A DNA stretch of 64,000 nt from JALOAD01 sp023228995 [NCBI: Candidatus Muiribacterium halophilum] (GCA_023228995.1 JALOAD010000005.1:62001-126000), one strand, 5' to 3'. Counted from the stretch's first letter, positions 33,621 to 42,631 are shown. Notes: generated from the sequence alone by a model not told the origin. Made by a program: numbers and translations.

Positions 33621-35641
33621 ATATAAAGCGGAACCTTTATTAATATTTTTTTATTATTATAATCTTGTTTAAAAATAATTAAACCTCCAAGTTTTTTTAA
33701 TATATTTTTTAAATAATCATATCTTTCATAAAATTCCTCTTTTTCTTCAAATGCAAAATTTATAAGTTCTAATTCAATTATTTTAGCAGAATTTTCATTC
33801 ATGCAATTAACAATTATTTTTTTATTAGTTTTATTACCCCTATTATCAAGGACTTTATCAAAAATAGCTAATAGAATTATTGGCAAGATATTTTTTTCTA
33901 TAAAAACAAAATGATTTTTATCTATATTAATTTTAATATCAATATTATTTAAATCAAACTCAATTTTAAGAATATCAAAAACTATATAAAATATTTCTTT
34001 TATATTTACAATTTCTTTGTTTATTCCGTCATTTCCAAATATAAGTCTTATAGAAGAAGTAAGCTTTACTATTTTTTCAACTAAAATATTAATATCTTTT
34101 AAAATTTCTTTTGTATATAAATTATTTGAAATTCTTGATATTATTTCAATATAACCTGATATTACAGTATTAAAATTATTATAATCATGGGATATTCCAC
34201 TTGTGATCATAGAAAATTCAGATAATCTTTCGTTTTTTAATATTTCTCTTTCAATATTTAATATTCGAGATTCTTCTCTAAAAACCGCAATTATAAATTC
34301 ATATTCTTCATTTACAAAAGAAAAGGATATTTCTGATAAAATTGAATTCAAATTATTATCAATAATGTAAAAACTATCAGAAAAATGATTTTTTTCTTCA
34401 ATATTTTTTTTAATAATTTCATAATCAGATTTATCTTTAAGAAAATCAGCAAAATTCATATTTTGAAAATTTAAATCAGAAATACCAGCAACAACAGAAA
34501 AAGATGGATTAACATTTATAATATCTCCCGTATTTTTATCAAAAATTACAACTGGAAAATTTTCTGCTTTAAAAATAATTTCATAAATAACTTTATCTAA
34601 AATTTCTTGAATATAACTATATTCAACATTCTTATTTATCTTTGATAATTCAGGTAAACTAAATAAAATATCTCTATAAAAAGAAATATCTTTAATAATT
34701 ATCATTTTTAATAATGTATTTTTATTATCATTATCTATCTCTACAATATTTAGCTTATAAAATTTTTTTGAATATTGAAATTCAGAATAATTAACCTTTA
34801 AATTAATATTAAGAAAATCAAATAAATTTTCATTTAACAAATTTTTAGGAAATATATCTTTAAAAGCTTTGTTAGCTTTTATTATAAATCCAAGTTCATC
34901 AGCAATTGCAACAGCATCCTCAACTATATCAAATATATTATAATAATATAAATCAGATTCTCTGCTTAAAAAACCGTATTTCAACATTATAATCAAAATA
35001 TATAAATTATATATAAAAATATAAATCATAGTTTTATCTGAAAGGTTAATCGGATTTTTTATATAAAAAGGAATAATAGTATCTGTAAAAAGACTAATAA
35101 TTACAACAAAGAATGCACCTAAAAGAAAATGACCAGATTGGATTTTTATAAAATAATCTTTTTCTGTTTTGTAATTTCTCAAAAGTATAAAAACACTATA
35201 TAATATGGGTAATATAATAAGAAATATCATAAAAACTGGATAATAATTACCAAACACTATAGTAAGCTCATTGTCTTTATTATAATTCCATTGTTTTGTA
35301 ACTTTATCTGAAAAAATTGAAATAAAAATAGCAATAATATATATAATATATAAAATTTTTTTTAAATAATAAGATTTTTTATTAATAATTGTATGTGAAA
35401 ATTCAAAAACTGCAATACCAATAAAAAGCCAAAAAACACTTCCCATTCGAAAGAAAACCGACAAATTTTGATGAATTACAAATAATCGTAATAAAATATA
35501 AAAAAAAATCCACAAAATTAAAGAAAAAGAAATAAGAAGATATTTATTTTGTATATTGTTTCTCTTTCTATTACAAAAAATAAAAGTTGCATTAAACAAT
35601 GCAATCAATAAACTCAAAAATGGTATTATTAATTTTTGCAT
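33617..35641 (-). CDS. 7TM-PAS kinase-like protein with degenerate ATPase domain
   Basis: 674 residues, paralogous in layout to the downstream kinase: seven N-terminal membrane helices (about 1-215), PAS-like segments ('DAVAIADELGFIIKANKAFKDIFP', 'FPVVIFDKNTGDIINVNPSF'), then a phosphoacceptor-like helix SGISHDYNNFNTVISGYIEI, which keeps its histidine. The C-terminal ATPase-like domain has lost the recognisable N-box asparagine (IFDKVLDNRG instead of 'LxNNA'), and shows no DxGxG or GxGLGL. It is probably unable to bind ATP and may be phosphorylated in trans by, or act as sensor partner for, the kinase it overlaps by 4 bp. It starts 6 bp after nrdG. Confidence 0.8.
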   Translation of the reverse strand: MQKLIIPFLSLLIALFNATFIFCNRKRNNIQNKYLLISFSLILWIFFYILLRLFVIHQNLSVFFRMGSVFWLFIGIAVFEFSHTIINKKSYYLKKILYIIYIIAIFISIFSDKVTKQWNYNKDNELTIVFGNYYPVFMIFLIILPILYSVFILLRNYKTEKDYFIKIQSGHFLLGAFFVVIISLFTDTIIPFYIKNPINLSDKTMIYIFIYNLYILIIMLKYGFLSRESDLYYYNIFDIVEDAVAIADELGFIIKANKAFKDIFPKNLLNENLFDFLNINLKVNYSEFQYSKKFYKLNIVEIDNDNKNTLLKMIIIKDISFYRDILFSLPELSKINKNVEYSYIQEILDKVIYEIIFKAENFPVVIFDKNTGDIINVNPSFSVVAGISDLNFQNMNFADFLKDKSDYEIIKKNIEEKNHFSDSFYIIDNNLNSILSEISFSFVNEEYEFIIAVFREESRILNIEREILKNERLSEFSMITSGISHDYNNFNTVISGYIEIISRISNNLYTKEILKDINILVEKIVKLTSSIRLIFGNDGINKEIVNIKEIFYIVFDILKIEFDLNNIDIKINIDKNHFVFIEKNILPIILLAIFDKVLDNRGNKTNKKIIVNCMNENSAKIIELELINFAFEEKEEFYERYDYLKNILKKLGGLIIFKQDYNNKKILIKVPLYI

Positions 35642-35647
35642 ACTGTA

Positions 35648-36322
35648 TTACACAATATTTAAGTTATTTTTCATTTTATCAAACTCATCCGAACTAAGAC
35701 AAGGTATATCCATAAATTCTGGATCAAGCGTTTTTGAATTAGAAAAATTCTGAAGAGAATAATTATTTTTAACACCACCAAGATTTAAAATCTTTATAAT
35801 ATCTTCTTTTGTATGTAAAGTAGGAACAAATGTAGTTCTAAATTGATAATCAATACCTGATTTTGCAATCAAACCAATAGATTTCACAATATTATCAATA
35901 TCTACAATCCTGCCAGCAGCTTTATTGTATTTTTCACTTATAAGATCATGCTTTATATCCATAGCAATAAAATCAAATACTTTAGATTTAATAACAGCAT
36001 CAAGCATTTGTGGACTATTGCCATTTGTATCAACCTTTATAAGCAAATCAGTCTTTTTTTTAACAAAAGAGGCAAAATCAATAATATCTGAATTAAGCAA
36101 AGGTTCACCGCCAGTTATTACCAAAGCATCAATCCATTTTTTATTTGCTTCAAGCCTTTCAAGCACATAAGAAAATTCTATACAATCACCTTTACTATAA
36201 GTAAGCTCATGATTATGACAAAAGGGGCAACGAAAATCGCAACCCCTTGTAAAAATCACACTTGCTATTTTACCAGGATAATCAACTAGCGAATGCTCAG
36301 CTAACCCACCAATCTTTAACAT
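35648..36322 (-). CDS. nrdG: Anaerobic ribonucleotide reductase activating enzyme
   Basis: 224 residues, a radical-SAM enzyme. The CxxxCxxC cluster motif is GCDFRCPFCHN (C28, C32, C35), with the glycine-rich VITGGEPLL SAM-binding motif and DTNGNSP. It uses S-adenosylmethionine and a 4Fe-4S cluster to form the glycyl radical on NrdD. The first 26 bp overlap the end of nrdD, so it is coupled to its substrate. A glycyl-radical activase for another enzyme would look similar, but the overlap with nrdD settles the role. Confidence 0.94.
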   Translation of the reverse strand: MLKIGGLAEHSLVDYPGKIASVIFTRGCDFRCPFCHNHELTYSKGDCIEFSYVLERLEANKKWIDALVITGGEPLLNSDIIDFASFVKKKTDLLIKVDTNGNSPQMLDAVIKSKVFDFIAMDIKHDLISEKYNKAAGRIVDIDNIVKSIGLIAKSGIDYQFRTTFVPTLHTKEDIIKILNLGGVKNNYSLQNFSNSKTLDPEFMDIPCLSSDEFDKMKNNLNIV

Positions 36323-38771
36323 CTCTTAATTCCTCAACATTATTTAAAGTTTTTACAACATTTTTTTTATTATCAAGCACTACAAGAGTCGGAACTGATT
36401 TAACAGAATATTTTCTTGATTCAGCCATTCCATTATCAGTCCATACATTTATTTCTTCGTAAGGAATAGTAATATTTTCAACTTTCATATAATTTTTTAA
36501 AGTAACACAGTTTGGACAATTATCTGAAACAAAAAGTTTCATGCTACCATTAACAACTTTCAAAGTTTTTTTGTTAGTTTCAATTACTTTTTCAACCGGT
36601 GTTTCAACTGTTTTTTCATTGATTTTCTCCGTTGTTTTTTCAACTTTAGAAGTTTTTACATTTTGCTGTTTTTTAGAAATATTCTTTTTTTCAATATATT
36701 TTGAATCTATTTCAGAAGTAAAAGTCATTCTATCAGCAAATTCCTGTTTTTTACCAGCATTCCAATTTTTCACAGGTCTATAATAACCAACAATTCTTGA
36801 ATAAACTTCATTAATCTCATTACAATCAGGACAAACTTCTACTTTACCCGAAAAATACCCATGATTTGGACAAATACTAAAAGTCGGAGTTATTGAAAAA
36901 TAAGGCAATCTTGTATTATAAGCTATTTTTTTAACAAGTTCTTTAGTTGAAAGATAATCTATTTCTTCACCAATAAATGTATGAAACATAGTTCCACCAT
37001 TATATAAAGGTTGTATGTCATTTTGATGTTCTAAAGCTTCAAAAATATTATCAGTATAACCTACTGGAAGCTGAGTTGAATTAGTAAGATAAACTTCATC
37101 TTCACCAGAAACATAAATATGAGGATATTTTTCTTTATCAAGCTTTGCAAATCTATAACTTGTAGATTCAGCAGGACTTGCTTCAAGATTATAAAGACTT
37201 CCAGTTTCTTCCTGAAATTCCTTTAAAACTTCTCTCATATACTCTAATGTTTCAACAGTAAATTTCTTGCCAGCTTTATCAGTTATATCTTTACCCAAGA
37301 AATTTATACAAGCTTCATTCATACCATTTAAACCTATAGTAGAAAAATGATTTTTAAAAGTTCCAAGATAAGCTTTCGTATAAGGCATAAGACCTTGTTC
37401 AAGATTTCTATCAACAAGTTTTCGCTTCATTTCTAGCGAATCTTTTGCAATAGACATATAATGTTTAAGATTTTTTAAAAATTCTTTTTTAGACTTTGCT
37501 TCATAAGCTAATCTATTAACATTTATTGTAACAACTCCGATTGATCCTGTTGAATCTCCAGGAGCCCACATTCCACCAGGTCTATTCATAAGTTCTCTCT
37601 GATCAAGATTTAATCTACAACACATTGCTCTAACAGCTGATGGTTCAAGTTCTGAACCAACATAGTTTTGAAAATAAGGAATACCGTATTTTGCAGTAAC
37701 TTCAAAAAGAATTTTAGCATTATCACTTTCCCAATCAAAATCAGAAGTAATATTATATGTAGGAATAGGAAATGTGAATATTCTACCTTTAGCATCTCCA
37801 TCCATCATTATTTCAAGAAAAGCTTTATTAATCATATCCATTTCTTTTTGAAAATCACCATATTTTTCAGGTTTTTCTTCTCCACCAATTACAACATTAT
37901 CATTTTTAAGATCTTCAGGAACAACCCAATCAAAAGTAAGATTTGAAAAAGGTGTTTGAGAACCCCATCTTGAAGGAACATTAAGCGAAAATATAAGTTT
38001 TTGTATATTTTGTTTTACCTGAGTATAATCAAGATTATCATATCTTACAAAAGGAGCTAAAAATGTATCAACACTTGAAAAAGCTTGAGCTCCAGCAAAT
38101 TCCATCTGCATACATCCAATAAAATTTACCATTTGTGCAGTAACTACATCAAGATGTTTTGCAGGTTTTGCATCAACTTTATTCTCAACTTTACCAAAAC
38201 CTTTTATAAGAAGATTTTTTAAAGACCATCCTGCACAATATCCAACAATACCATTAGAAAGATCATGAATATGCATAAATCCATCTTTATGAGCATTAGC
38301 TATCTGTGCAGTATATATTTCATTAAGAAGATAGCTTGATATAACTTTTCCTGAAATATGAAGCATTAAACCAGAAAACGAATACTGAGTATTACTGTTT
38401 TCATTCACTCGCCAATCAGCTTTTTTAAGATATTCAGTAATTGTTTTATCAACATCAAGCATTGCAGAACCCATTTCTCTAACTCTTGTTTGATGTTCTC
38501 TATAAAGAATATAAGCCTTTGCAGTCTTATAATGACCTTGCTCAATAAGTACTTTTTCAACACTGTCTTGAATTTCTTCAACACTTAACTTAACTCTATC
38601 AGCATATACTTTTTTAATATGATTTTTAACTTTTTCAGTTAATTCAACCGCAATCTGCTGATTTTCTCCACCAACTGATTTAGCAGCTTCAAAAATAGCA
38701 TGAGTAATCCTTTCTTGATTAAAATCTACAATTTCTCCATTTCTTTTCATAACTCTCATAAAAAAATCCAT
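36297..38771 (-). CDS. nrdD: Class III ribonucleotide reductase fused to a glutaredoxin-like domain
   Basis: 824 residues, reducing NTPs to dNTPs without oxygen. An N-terminal ATP-cone (about 5-95, MKRNGEIVDFNQERITHAI) is followed by the catalytic barrel (about 130-690) with MCCRLNLDQREL, the zinc site CPNHGYFSG...CPDCNE and the glycyl-radical site RIVGYYRPV. After a charged linker of about 50 residues (rich in K, E, T and V) comes an extra domain (743-824, encoded by 36300-36545) with redox motif C752-P-N-C755, LFVSDNCPNCVTLKNYM, and the cis-proline SVPTLVVLD. This is a glutaredoxin/NrdH-like fold, presumably the built-in electron donor. It lies 20 bp after nrdR. Confidence 0.94.
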   Translation of the reverse strand: MDFFMRVMKRNGEIVDFNQERITHAIFEAAKSVGGENQQIAVELTEKVKNHIKKVYADRVKLSVEEIQDSVEKVLIEQGHYKTAKAYILYREHQTRVREMGSAMLDVDKTITEYLKKADWRVNENSNTQYSFSGLMLHISGKVISSYLLNEIYTAQIANAHKDGFMHIHDLSNGIVGYCAGWSLKNLLIKGFGKVENKVDAKPAKHLDVVTAQMVNFIGCMQMEFAGAQAFSSVDTFLAPFVRYDNLDYTQVKQNIQKLIFSLNVPSRWGSQTPFSNLTFDWVVPEDLKNDNVVIGGEEKPEKYGDFQKEMDMINKAFLEIMMDGDAKGRIFTFPIPTYNITSDFDWESDNAKILFEVTAKYGIPYFQNYVGSELEPSAVRAMCCRLNLDQRELMNRPGGMWAPGDSTGSIGVVTINVNRLAYEAKSKKEFLKNLKHYMSIAKDSLEMKRKLVDRNLEQGLMPYTKAYLGTFKNHFSTIGLNGMNEACINFLGKDITDKAGKKFTVETLEYMREVLKEFQEETGSLYNLEASPAESTSYRFAKLDKEKYPHIYVSGEDEVYLTNSTQLPVGYTDNIFEALEHQNDIQPLYNGGTMFHTFIGEEIDYLSTKELVKKIAYNTRLPYFSITPTFSICPNHGYFSGKVEVCPDCNEINEVYSRIVGYYRPVKNWNAGKKQEFADRMTFTSEIDSKYIEKKNISKKQQNVKTSKVEKTTEKINEKTVETPVEKVIETNKKTLKVVNGSMKLFVSDNCPNCVTLKNYMKVENITIPYEEINVWTDNGMAESRKYSVKSVPTLVVLDNKKNVVKTLNNVEELRDVKDWWVS

Positions 38772-38791
38772 TGCAACTTCCCCCCTTATTA

Positions 38792-39235
38792 TTAAAAACT
38801 TGCAATTTCCTCTCTAAACTCATCAATACATTTAAATCTTTTATAGACAGATGCAAATCTTATGTAAGCAACCTCATCTATAACTTTTAACTTTTGCATT
38901 ACAAGACTGCCGATTATGGAAGTCTCAACTTCTTTTTTACCTGTAGCAATTATTTCGTTTTCAATCTCAGTTACCATATCTTCAATCTGCTTTGTCGCAA
39001 CAATTCTTTTCTGACAAGAAAACATAATACCTTTTAATATTTTATTTCTGTCAAAATCTTCTCTTTCACCATTATTTTTAATAACTCTAAGTGAAAATTC
39101 TTCAACTCTTTCATAAGTTGTAAATCTTTTTTGACAAGATTGACATTCTCTTCTTCTTCTTGTTGTATTCCCTTCATCAGTCTCACGAGAATCAAGAACT
39201 TTTGTATTCAAACCTTCACAAAAAGGACATTTCAT
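38792..39235 (-). CDS. nrdR: Transcriptional repressor NrdR
   Basis: 147 residues, standard length. The N-terminal zinc ribbon has MKCPFCEGLNTKVLDSRE and RRECQSCQKRFTTYER, i.e. two CxxC pairs. An ATP-cone follows (about 47-137, 'VIKNNGEREDFDRNKILKGI') that senses ATP/dATP. NrdR represses ribonucleotide reductase genes when dATP is high. It is the first gene of nrdR-nrdD-nrdG, and a good NrdR box lies 13 bp before its start, so the operon is autoregulated. Confidence 0.96.
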   Translation of the reverse strand: MKCPFCEGLNTKVLDSRETDEGNTTRRRRECQSCQKRFTTYERVEEFSLRVIKNNGEREDFDRNKILKGIMFSCQKRIVATKQIEDMVTEIENEIIATGKKEVETSIIGSLVMQKLKVIDEVAYIRFASVYKRFKCIDEFREEIASF

Positions 39236-39247
39236 TTATTTTCCTCA

Positions 39248-39263
39248 ACACTATATATAGTAT
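39248..39263 (-). promoter_or_regulatory. NrdR box
   Basis: ACACTATATATAGTAT agrees with the NrdR consensus acaCwAtATaTwGtgt except at the last bases. NrdR boxes usually come in pairs; a second weak candidate ('gatatagtatat', about 39296-39307) is 44 bp away centre to centre and does not fit the usual spacing. The position just before nrdR supports autoregulation of the operon. Confidence 0.7.
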
Positions 39264-39401
39264 ATCGTCAAATTCAAAGAAGAGACTTACAACAAGATAT
39301 AGTATATAAAACTTTAAGTCAAAAAATTTTTTTCACCTTGAATAAGCAAGTAAATAAAGAGAAATCCTCTAAATAAATTACCTTTTCACCACCAATGACC
39401 A

Positions 39402-39430
39402 TTGACACTTTTTACATATCATGATATTCT
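39402..39430 (+). promoter_or_regulatory. Sigma-70 promoter of trxA
   Basis: TTGACA (39402-39407), a 17-bp spacer and TATTCT (39425-39430). The thioredoxin ATG is 36 bp downstream with AGGAGG as ribosome site. Confidence 0.65.
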
Positions 39431-39466
39431 AATATAAGTTAATATAAAAAAAGCAGGAGGTAACAA

Positions 39467-39778
39467 ATGGCAAAAGTTTTAAATGATAATGAATTCAACG
39501 CACTTTTAAAAAGCGAAAAAATACTGGTTGTTGACTTTGGAGCAGAATGGTGTGGACCATGTAAAATGATTGCACCAATAATAGATGAATTATCAATCGA
39601 ATACAAAGAAAAAGCAACTATTGCAAAAGTAGATGTTGACAAATCACCTGATCTTTCTAGAAAATATGGTATAAGTGGAGTTCCAACTATTCTTTTCTTC
39701 AAAGATGGAGAACTTGTTAAAAATCAAGTTGGATTTCTTGACAAAGAACAGTTAAAACAACATATTGATTCATTATAA
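39467..39778 (+). CDS. trxA: Thioredoxin
   Basis: 103 residues. Active site W28-CGPC-K in VDFGAEWCGPCKMIAP and cis-proline in YGISGVPTILFFKDGE, with all core residues of a classical thioredoxin. It reduces protein disulfides in the cytoplasm. A strong promoter, an ideal AGGAGG site and its own terminator make a single-gene unit. It is divergent from the nrd operon and could donate electrons there, although NrdD has its own redoxin domain. Confidence 0.97.
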   Translation: MAKVLNDNEFNALLKSEKILVVDFGAEWCGPCKMIAPIIDELSIEYKEKATIAKVDVDKSPDLSRKYGISGVPTILFFKDGELVKNQVGFLDKEQLKQHIDSL

Positions 39779-39785
39779 TATATAG

Positions 39786-39825
39786 AAAAGACCAGATAAG
39801 AGTTATTCAAGTCTGGTCTTTTTTT
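39786..39825 (+). terminator. Terminator after trxA
   Basis: AAAAGACCAGA (39786-39796) pairs perfectly with TCTGGTCTTTT (39812-39822); the loop is 15 nt and a T-run follows. Confidence 0.9.
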
Positions 39826-39920
39826 ATTTAGTTCATAGGGTTTGTAGGGTTTTAATCCCTAATCCCGTACCCCAAATTTCCCCGGTCTTGCTTTGTCATA
39901 TTATAACTTCAACATAGATA

Positions 39921-40035
39921 GCTGACAAGTCAGCCTTTTTGAGCTTTGCTCAAGGTTTAAACCTAGTTTTACTTATAAAACTATATCGTGAGCACAGCGA
40001 ACTATCTTCTTTTAGAATATCGTGCATTTATGCAC
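39921..40035. repeat. Chain of palindromes, copy A of a duplicated 3'-element
   Basis: Successive perfect palindromes: GCTGAC-aa-GTCAGC (39921-39934), TTGAGC-ttt-GCTCAA (39939-39953), GGTTTAAACC (39954-39963), TAGTTTTA-ctta-TAAAACTA (39964-39983) and GTGCAT-tt-ATGCAC (40022-40035). The 47 nt from 39962 match 49992-50038 at 43 positions. It lies just past the stop of the minus-strand M23 gene. Confidence 0.8.
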
Positions 40036-40048
40036 TAACTTTATCAAC

Positions 40049-41152
40049 CTATTTTATTGTAAGTGGATTAATTGTCTTTCCGAGTTTTCTAACTTCAAAA
40101 TGAAGGTGAGGTCCAGTACTAACACCAGTACTACCAACCTTTGCAATAACATCACCTTTTTTAACTTTATCTCCAACATTTACAAGAAGTTTACTACAAT
40201 GTCCATATCTAGTTTCGTATCCAAGAGAATGTTTTAATATAACAATCTTACCATATCCAGATTTATTACCTGAATATGTAACTACACCATCACCAGCTGA
40301 TTTTATAGGTTCTCCAACTCCACCTCTTATATCAACACCGCTATGAAATAATTTGCTACCATAAATAGGATGCAATCTATAACCATAAGGAGAAGTTATT
40401 TTATTATCTAAAGGCCAAGCAAAAGGTTTACTGTTTTCTCTTTTCTTTGCAAGAAACCACTTTTCTCCAGGATAAACTTTTAATTTTTCACCGTATTTAA
40501 TCTCATAATTTGAAATATTATTTGTTTCCATAATATCTTTTATACCAGTTGCGAATTTTCTTGCAATAACCCATAAACTATCACCTTTAGCAACAGTATA
40601 TTCAATTCCTTCATTTTTAGAAATCTTGAGTTTCTGACCTTCAATTATTATATCAGAGCTAATTTCATTTATAACTTTAAGATCATTTAATGAAATATCA
40701 TAGAGTTTTGCAATCAAAGTTAGATTTTCACCTTTTTTTACTCTATGCCATATTCCAGGTCTTTCTTTTTTTGGAGAATTTTCATCAATTACTTCAGAAT
40801 TTATTTTCTTATTAGAAACTTTAAGTTGTTTTTGAGCTTGTTGAACAAAATTATTAGTTGCAGAATTTACTTTTATAACCAAGACTTCACTATTATCATC
40901 ATTTTCAAGAGCAGTTCGGGTTAATACATTAATTTTTCTTTTTAAAACTTCCTTACCTGAATGTCCAATTTCATCAAAGTTAGAATTACTTTTAAACATA
41001 GTAAGAGAATCCGCCACATAAGATCTTTTATAAGAAATATAATTTTCCCTTAAAAAATTTGTGTATATAATGAAAAAGAATTGAATTAATATTCCAATTA
41101 TTACAAGATTTATTATTTTATCTATAGATTTTATGACATTATTGTCCTGCAT
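40049..41152 (-). CDS. LysM and M23 peptidoglycan endopeptidase, membrane-anchored
   Basis: 367 residues. One N-terminal membrane helix (about 13-33) is followed by a spacer and two LysM domains (about 138-182, 'WHRVKKGENLTLIAKLYDIS'; about 183-227, 'YTVAKGDSLWVIARKFATG'). A C-terminal M23 zinc peptidase domain spans about 245-365, with HSGVDIRGG, GYGKIVILKH, YGHCSKLLV and the zinc-binding HLHFEV. It belongs to the NlpD/EnvC-like group and acts on cell-wall cross-links in the periplasm, or as an amidase activator. All zinc ligands (H, D, HxH) are present, which favours true catalysis. No coupled gene; the copy-A repeat lies at its 3' end. Confidence 0.92.
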   Translation of the reverse strand: MQDNNVIKSIDKIINLVIIGILIQFFFIIYTNFLRENYISYKRSYVADSLTMFKSNSNFDEIGHSGKEVLKRKINVLTRTALENDDNSEVLVIKVNSATNNFVQQAQKQLKVSNKKINSEVIDENSPKKERPGIWHRVKKGENLTLIAKLYDISLNDLKVINEISSDIIIEGQKLKISKNEGIEYTVAKGDSLWVIARKFATGIKDIMETNNISNYEIKYGEKLKVYPGEKWFLAKKRENSKPFAWPLDNKITSPYGYRLHPIYGSKLFHSGVDIRGGVGEPIKSAGDGVVTYSGNKSGYGKIVILKHSLGYETRYGHCSKLLVNVGDKVKKGDVIAKVGSTGVSTGPHLHFEVRKLGKTINPLTIK

Positions 41153-41190
41153 AAATCCCCCTCAAAAAAAAAGTTATTATATTATTTACT

Positions 41191-42075
41191 TTATCGGACT
41201 TTTTTTTGTAAAGGATTAAACTGATATTCAGTAAAAACAACTCCTGCTAGTATGAGAAATGCTCCTGTAATATTTATTAGAGAAAAAGCTTCATTCATAA
41301 ATAAAAAACCCACAATACCGGCAGACAATGGTTCGATAGTATAAATAACTGCCGCTTTGTTGGGAGTAATTTTACTTTGACTAATACTTTGAAATAAAAA
41401 ACACACTCCTGTCGCAAGAACACCGCATACAAAGAAAGAAACAAGCAAAAAATGTGAATATTCAACAATAAAATCACCTTTACCTATACTTTTAAATGCA
41501 CTCAATAAAAACACTGTTATCAATTGCAAAAAAGTAAATCTATTAACATTATCTTTATTTACAAAGAAACTTAAAAAAACAACTTGTATACCAAAACACA
41601 AAATACAAACAAGAGTTAGCATATCGCCTTTATTTAAATAAAATTCAAAATTCCCAACTACAGAAAAAAGATATACTCCAATAACTGAAATTAAAAGACC
41701 TACAATTGATTTAATAGAAGGAATTATTTTTAACAGTATAAAAGAAAAAAATGGAACTGTAACAACAAAAAGACCAGTTATAAAACCAGATCTCACAGTA
41801 GTAGTATATTTAAGACCTTCGGTTTGAAAATAATATCCACCAAATAAAGCAAAACCAGAGAGTAAAGCACCAATAATCTCTTTTTTATTTTTTAAAAGAT
41901 CTTTAAAAGAAAATCTTGCAAAAAAATATATAACCATAGCACCTATAAAAAATCTTACAGCCATAAACTGAAACACACCCATAAACTCAAGAGTTTTTTG
42001 CACAGTTACAAAGGTTGTACCCCATATTATATTAGCAACTACAAGTATAAATATATAATAATATTCTTTTTTCAC
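41191..42075 (-). CDS. EamA/DMT-family transporter
   Basis: An inner-membrane permease of about 294 residues with ten predicted helices in two EamA repeats. Each repeat begins with the family pattern: 'ANIIWGTTFVTVQKTL...RFFIGAMVIY' in the first, and 'VLATGVCFLFQSISQSKITPNKAAVIYTIEPLSAGIVGFLFMNEAFSLINITGAFLILAGV' pieces in the second. It exports metabolites such as amino acids; the substrate is unknown. I choose the GTG at 42075, because AAGGA sits 5 nt upstream, whereas the longer frame starting at 42105 begins in the loop of the rpmE terminator. Confidence 0.88.
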   Translation of the reverse strand: MKKEYYYIFILVVANIIWGTTFVTVQKTLEFMGVFQFMAVRFFIGAMVIYFFARFSFKDLLKNKKEIIGALLSGFALFGGYYFQTEGLKYTTTVRSGFITGLFVVTVPFFSFILLKIIPSIKSIVGLLISVIGVYLFSVVGNFEFYLNKGDMLTLVCILCFGIQVVFLSFFVNKDNVNRFTFLQLITVFLLSAFKSIGKGDFIVEYSHFLLVSFFVCGVLATGVCFLFQSISQSKITPNKAAVIYTIEPLSAGIVGFLFMNEAFSLINITGAFLILAGVVFTEYQFNPLQKKVR

Positions 42076-42090
42076 TCTTTTCCTTAAAAT

Positions 42091-42119
42091 AAAAAAACAG
42101 GCCATAAAGACCTGCTTTT
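42091..42119 (-). terminator. Terminator after rpmE
   Basis: On the minus strand AAAAGCAGG pairs with CCTGTTTTT (one G-T wobble) around a 9-nt loop and runs into seven T. It lies 26 bp past the rpmE stop and just before the ribosome site of the DMT transporter. Confidence 0.75.
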
Positions 42120-42144
42120 GTTATAAATCAAATTTTTTAAAAAA

Positions 42145-42432
42145 TTAATTTGTTGTATCGTTATCTTCAGGTGTAGTTGTTGGCTGAACAGGTTTAGTAG
42201 CTCTTTTTGAACTCTTAACACCAAGCTCTCTTTTTTCACCAAATTTTTTCTGGAATTTATCAACTTTACCAGCTGTATCAACAAATTTCTGTTTTCCAGT
42301 AAAAAACGGATGACAGCTTGAACAAATTTCCACATTAAATTCAGGAATTGTAGCACCTGTTTCAAAAGTTGCACCACATGCACATCTTACTTTTGCATTG
42401 GTATAAAATTCTGGATGTATTCCTTTTTTCAT
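42145..42432 (-). CDS. rpmE: Ribosomal protein L31 (zinc-binding form)
   Basis: 95 residues from the ATG at 42432, chosen because AGAGGTG lies 6 nt upstream and [10 protein letters not shown] is the usual L31 start. Zinc ligands C17, C19, C37 and C40 are all present, so this is the C+ form. Residues 1-70 cover the normal protein; the last 25 (rich in S, K, T, P, D) form a non-conserved tail ending in acidic residues. The gene stands alone with its own terminator. Confidence 0.95.
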   Translation of the reverse strand: MKKGIHPEFYTNAKVRCACGATFETGATIPEFNVEICSSCHPFFTGKQKFVDTAGKVDKFQKKFGEKRELGVKSSKRATKPVQPTTTPEDNDTTN

Positions 42433-42631
42433 ATTATTCACCTCTGGTTAATCATAATTTCAAGTTAATATATTATACAGAAAAATCAAAAAAAATCAAA
42501 AAAAATAATACCGCATACCTTTTTTGTCTTTTAAATACATACTGTATTTAATGCTTCGCAACATCCTCGTGAGTTAGTCTATAAATTATTTTCTTTGATT
42601 ACATTATACAAAAGATTTTGATTTTTATAAA

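Noticed and set aside
39292-39307. Second NrdR box
   Set aside because: Poor match to the consensus and unusual spacing (44 bp centre to centre) from the good box; not called as a site.
42076-42105. Longer start for the DMT transporter
   Set aside because: The ATG lies in the loop of the rpmE terminator; the GTG at 42075 has an AAGGA site.
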